Shown here piece after piece: positions 5,208 through 7,059 of a stretch of 7,059 nt of DNA (the stretch's first letter is position 1; each line of letters begins with the position of its first letter). The position numbers were made by a program, and so were the translations under genes. Source of the stretch: Chloroflexota bacterium (GTDB taxonomy: Bacteria; Chloroflexota; Ktedonobacteria; Ktedonobacterales; Ktedonobacteraceae). The stretch covers positions 1 to 7,059 of the forward strand of contig VBHI01000149.1 of NCBI GenBank assembly GCA_005881495.1, given 5' to 3'. Below the pieces are notes generated by a model. The model saw only the letters and a program-made list of their open reading frames with translations, had not been told where the DNA came from and did not search any database.

Positions 5208-5630
5208 TGCGGTCCCTCTTCCTCTCGTCTCTTCCCGTCCGATCCGGTCATGTGGGCCATGAAAAGGGCATCGATGCCGCAGGATTGGGGTGACCGGATC
5301 ATCTCAGAAAACCACGGCTGTGAGACAGCTCATCCATAGTAGAATGAGATTCAACCAGAAGCATGTTGTGATTGGCACTCACTCTAGTTGAGGTCTGGCA
5401 GAATGCTTGGTCGTTAGTTCGACTGCCTCAGTTCCATCGATCACCCAAATGGCATCGCGGCGCAGAGTGAGCAGGTCGGCAGCGGCCTCCAGGGTCTCTG
5501 CCCTGACATCCGTTTCCACAGATCGATACCTTGCACAACCGGTGCTACCATGGGCGTCCCTCCAGAAGCGCGGCATGTGGTTCGAGACAACGGTCAGTCT
5601 GAGACAGAGAAACGCAATTTACAACACTCA
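5208..5630. other. Intergenic region upstream of the second sigma factor
   Basis: No supported gene. The part next to the sigma start carries nested inverted repeats (5241-5300). The rest includes a 65-codon open frame (5379-5576, minus) containing ETLEAAADLLTLRRDAIWVIDGTEAVEL. That segment looks protein-like, but the frame has no ribosome-binding site and I do not recognise a family; it may be a gene remnant. Neither strand shows a convincing -35/-10 pair for the sigma gene. Confidence 0.5.
5241..5300. repeat. Nested inverted repeats in the leader of the second sigma gene
   Basis: GATCCGGTCA (5241-5250) and TGACCGGATC (5291-5300) are exact 10-bp inverted repeats 40 nt apart. Between them lies a perfect 12-bp palindrome, GGCATCGATGCC (5267-5278). 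They are 34-93 nt upstream of the sigma start codon, so they could be operators or form a structured 5' leader. Confidence 0.5.
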
Positions 5631-5729
5631 GGAGAAGTATACCAGATGGGGAGCGGTTTTCCCAGGCGACGAATCACCCCACCCCTGCCATCACCTGGAG
5701 AATCCGCGCCCCATCTGGTATACTTCTCC
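5631..5729. repeat. 99-bp near-perfect palindrome (MITE-like or regulatory)
   Basis: The outer 21 bases, 5631-5651 and 5709-5729, are exact inverted repeats. The similarity continues inward to 40-bp arms (5631-5670 and 5690-5729; about 34 of 40 bases pair by eye) around a 19-nt centre. Each arm contains TGGTATACT reading outward, an extended -10 sequence. No clear target-site duplication flanks the outer ends. It may be a small non-autonomous mobile element, an extragenic palindrome, or a divergent promoter/operator for the downstream lactonase gene. Confidence 0.85.
5696..5724 (+). promoter_or_regulatory. Candidate sigma-70 promoter in the right palindrome arm, toward SMP-30
   Basis: TGGAGA (5696-5701; 4 of 6 consensus bases), a 17-nt spacer, then TATACT (5719-5724; 5 of 6), preceded by TG at 5716-5717 as in an extended -10. 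The start would fall near 5731, giving a leader of about 55 nt to the lactonase ATG. The left arm has a weaker mirror version reading toward the sigma gene. Confidence 0.5.
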
Positions 5730-5785
5730 GGAGAGGAGGGAAATTCGGCTCCTCTCGTGATCGGGTGCATGAAAGGAGTTTGCAC

Positions 5786-6628
5786 ATGCCTGAAGTGCAC
5801 ACCCTGTTGACCGGTCTCGCCTTTGGTGAGTCGCCGCGGTGGCACGATGGCCGTCTCTGGTTCTCCAACTGGGTTGCCCAAGAGATCGTTGCCGTCGATC
5901 TCGAGGGCAAGAGCGAGGTCATCGCTCGCGTCCCGTTCCCGTCATTTCCATTCTCCATCGACTGGCTACCAGATGGGCGTCTGCTTCTCGTCTCTGCGAG
6001 CGATCGGCCTCTCCTGCGCAGGGAGCCCGACGGGGAGCTTGTGACCCATGCCATTCTCTCCCGCGGCTGGAATGAGATCGTCGTGGACGGTCGCAGCAAC
6101 GCCTACATCAACGGCGTCGGCTTTGACCTTCTCGCCGGTGAGGCGTTCGCCCCCGGAATCATCGTCCTGGTCACCCCCGATGGGTCGGCTCGCCGGGTGG
6201 CCGATGGCATCGCCTTCCCCAATGGCATGGCCGTAACACCTGATAACCAGACGCTGATCGTCGCCGAGTCCTATGCCAGGAGGCTCACAGCCTTCGACAT
6301 CGAGGAAGACGGCAGCCTGTCGAACCGGCGCGTGTGGGCCGACCTCGGCGACGGTGTCCCAGACGGCATTTGCCTCGACGCCGAAGGGGCCGTCTGGTAC
6401 GGCGACGTTCCCAACAAGCGTTGCGTGCGCGTCCGCGAGGGTGGCGAGGTGCTGCAGACCATCGACCTCGACCGCGGCTGCTTCGCCTGTATGCTCGGTG
6501 GCGTGGACAACAGAACCCTGTTCATGATGGCGGCCCAGTGGGACGGCCCTGCGGCCATGGCCGAAGCGCCACGCACAGGCCAGGTGCTCACCGCTCAGGC
6601 GCCGGCACCGCACGCCGGTTGGCCGTAG
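5786..6628 (+). CDS. SMP-30/gluconolactonase/LRE family protein (sugar lactone hydrolase)
   Basis: A 280-residue six-bladed beta-propeller, the normal family length. Members hydrolyse sugar lactones such as glucono-1,5-lactone using one divalent metal. The four expected ligands are in place: E15 (GESPRWH), N96 (GWNEIVVDGRSNAYI), N146 (FPNGMAVTPDNQTL) and D193 (VPDGICLDAEGAVWYGD). Their spacing matches the human regucalcin set E18/N103/N154/D204. There is no signal peptide, so it is probably cytosolic. I chose ATG 5786 because AAAGGAG (5772-5778) lies 7 nt upstream; a GTG at 5765 would overlap that site. The last ~20 residues (APRTGQVLTAQAPAPHAGWP) are the usual family ending. It stands alone. 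A candidate promoter lies in the palindrome upstream. The natural lactone is unknown, and some homologues act on other lactones or organophosphates. Confidence 0.92.
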   Translation: MPEVHTLLTGLAFGESPRWHDGRLWFSNWVAQEIVAVDLEGKSEVIARVPFPSFPFSIDWLPDGRLLLVSASDRPLLRREPDGELVTHAILSRGWNEIVVDGRSNAYINGVGFDLLAGEAFAPGIIVLVTPDGSARRVADGIAFPNGMAVTPDNQTLIVAESYARRLTAFDIEEDGSLSNRRVWADLGDGVPDGICLDAEGAVWYGDVPNKRCVRVREGGEVLQTIDLDRGCFACMLGGVDNRTLFMMAAQWDGPAAMAEAPRTGQVLTAQAPAPHAGWP

Positions 6629-6747
6629 CAAAAGGTGGATGACTTCTACCACGATCAAGCTGGATATTCTTTTGTATGAACATGACGGTTTTTTACAAGC
6701 ATGAAAGGGGTTGCAACTATATACTACCACCAGGTACAGATATAAAT

Positions 6748-6764
6748 GAGGAGGTAACTGTTTG
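6748..6764 (+). promoter_or_regulatory. Orphan Shine-Dalgarno site and start codon at the edge of the TnpB element
   Basis: GAGGAGGT (6748-6755) is a near-perfect ribosome-binding site, preceded by the AT-rich stretch 6717-6747. It stands 6 nt before TTG (6762-6764), exactly where the inferred right end of the TnpB element begins. The 86-codon frame that follows is merely antisense to tnpB. This looks like the start of a plus-strand gene whose body was separated or removed by the insertion. The gene's identity cannot be told. Confidence 0.4.
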
Positions 6765-6880
6765 TCAAGGACCCATGGCAAAAGCCAAGGGGCTTGTAAC
6801 TACCCACGTGCGGGTGCTACCAAGGGCTGCTTGACTTCAGCCCGGGAGATATTGATCGCGGCGTTGATGTCCGCATTCAA
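6764..6880 (-). ncRNA. Candidate omega-RNA / right end of the TnpB element (boundaries approximate)
   Basis: Downstream of the tnpB stop codon (minus strand) is a hairpin, GGG-x-CCA-type stem with a 4-nt loop: CCC/GGG (6772-6774 with 6789-6791) and TGGC/GCCA (6776-6779 with 6784-6787), with one A-A mismatch. It is followed by GGTCCTTGAC (6773 down to 6764). In IS200/IS605 elements the right end has such a hairpin just before the element boundary, and the omega-RNA covers the tnpB 3' end plus right end, with its guide taken from the flanking DNA. The 5' limit given here is a guess. Confidence 0.35.
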
Positions 6881-7059
6881 ACAGAAACCGCACTGCTTAC
6901 AACGAAAGGAGGCTTGGGTTTGTCGATTGGCTTGTTCGCAATGTCCACACTGGCTACAGGTACGACTCGTGTTTCTCGGATCAACAAACCTGACCGGGAC
7001 ACTCGCCCAGGCTGCCTTGTAGGTGATGTACATCCTCAATTGGGAGAAAGCCCAGCAAT
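6800..7059 (-). CDS. tnpB: TnpB (RNA-guided nuclease of IS200/IS605 elements), C-terminal fragment
   Basis: The frame is open to the window edge (it reads on through LRMYITYKAAWASVPVRFVDPRNTSRTC), so the apparent start at 7039 is not real and the N-terminal part lies to the right. It shows the TnpB zinc ribbon, CSQC and CKQC, with 15 residues between the pairs (Cys codons between about 6958 and 6890). Next comes NADINAAINI, whose first Asp (6869-6871) is the last catalytic acid of the RuvC-like nuclease. The protein ends with a short basic tail (ARG). TnpB uses an omega-RNA made from its element's right end to cut DNA, helping the element persist. The visible catalytic and zinc residues are intact, so nothing here suggests decay. 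Stop codon TAG at 6802-6800. Confidence 0.9.
   Translation of the reverse strand, partial: CWAFSQLRMYITYKAAWASVPVRFVDPRNTSRTCSQCGHCEQANRQTQASFRCKQCGFCLNADINAAINISRAEVKQPLVAPARG

Larger units (their letters stand above)
6764..7059 (-). mobile_element. IS200/IS605-group element (IS1341-like, tnpB-bearing), right part only
   Basis: The element consists of the tnpB 3' end and the inferred right end; the remainder lies beyond the window. Whether a tnpA transposase accompanies it cannot be seen. The right boundary near 6764 is inferred from the hairpin and the TTGAC-like end, and is supported by the orphan ribosome-binding site that stops there. Confidence 0.55.

Noticed and set aside
5379..5576. 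65-codon minus-strand frame with a protein-like C-terminal half
   Set aside because: No ribosome-binding site, no recognised family; could be a remnant but is not supportable as a gene.
5966..6781. 271-codon minus-strand frame opposite the SMP-30 gene
   Set aside because: It covers a clear SMP-30 gene with all metal ligands; the antisense translation has no domain and no ribosome-binding site.

Overview
The window is accessory DNA of moderate GC from a soil-type bacterium. The mix of genes suggests Chloroflexota, class Ktedonobacteria: an IS630 remnant, an IS605-type TnpB, two ECF sigma factors with fused SnoaL-like tails, a VOC protein, an SDR of the subgroup lacking Tyr-x-x-x-Lys, and an SMP-30 lactonase. 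This placement is inference, because there is no rRNA or ribosomal protein gene to anchor it. Both ends are mobile DNA: an IS630 transposase 3' end on the left, and a TnpB 3' end with a candidate right end and omega-RNA on the right.

From left to right: IS630 transposase tail (2-313, +); a two-SIS-domain sugar-phosphate isomerase/deaminase (454-1488, +); two facing weak terminators; a small VOC protein (1572-1916, -); a complex intergenic control region (1917-2196); an ECF41/SigJ-like sigma factor (2197-3072, +) that is much more GC-rich than its surroundings; a 301-nt spacer; a frameshifted SDR (3374-4191, +); a convergent second SnoaL-tailed sigma factor (3993-5207, -), whose reading frame runs on into the antisense strand of the SDR; a 578-nt spacer holding a 99-bp near-perfect palindrome; an SMP-30/gluconolactonase (5786-6628, +); and a TnpB fragment (6800-7059, -).

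The most interesting segment is 2008-2241. It carries two tandem, imperfect copies of the sigma factor's own control region. Each copy has the published ECF41 promoter signature (TGTCACA-N16-CGTC) pointing at the sigma gene, and a mirror-image version (GACG-N16-TGTGACC) pointing at the divergent VOC gene. Differences between the copies fall almost entirely in the spacers. The upstream copy also retains the first codons of the sigma gene, which end at an early stop after a 27-bp in-frame loss between 10-bp direct repeats. The simplest reading is an autoregulated ECF41 sigma factor whose regulon includes the VOC gene, with a doubled promoter.

Both partners of the convergent SDR/sigma pair look damaged near their 3' halves, so this part is either decaying or contains assembly indels. 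I see no CRISPR array, tRNA, rRNA or defence system.
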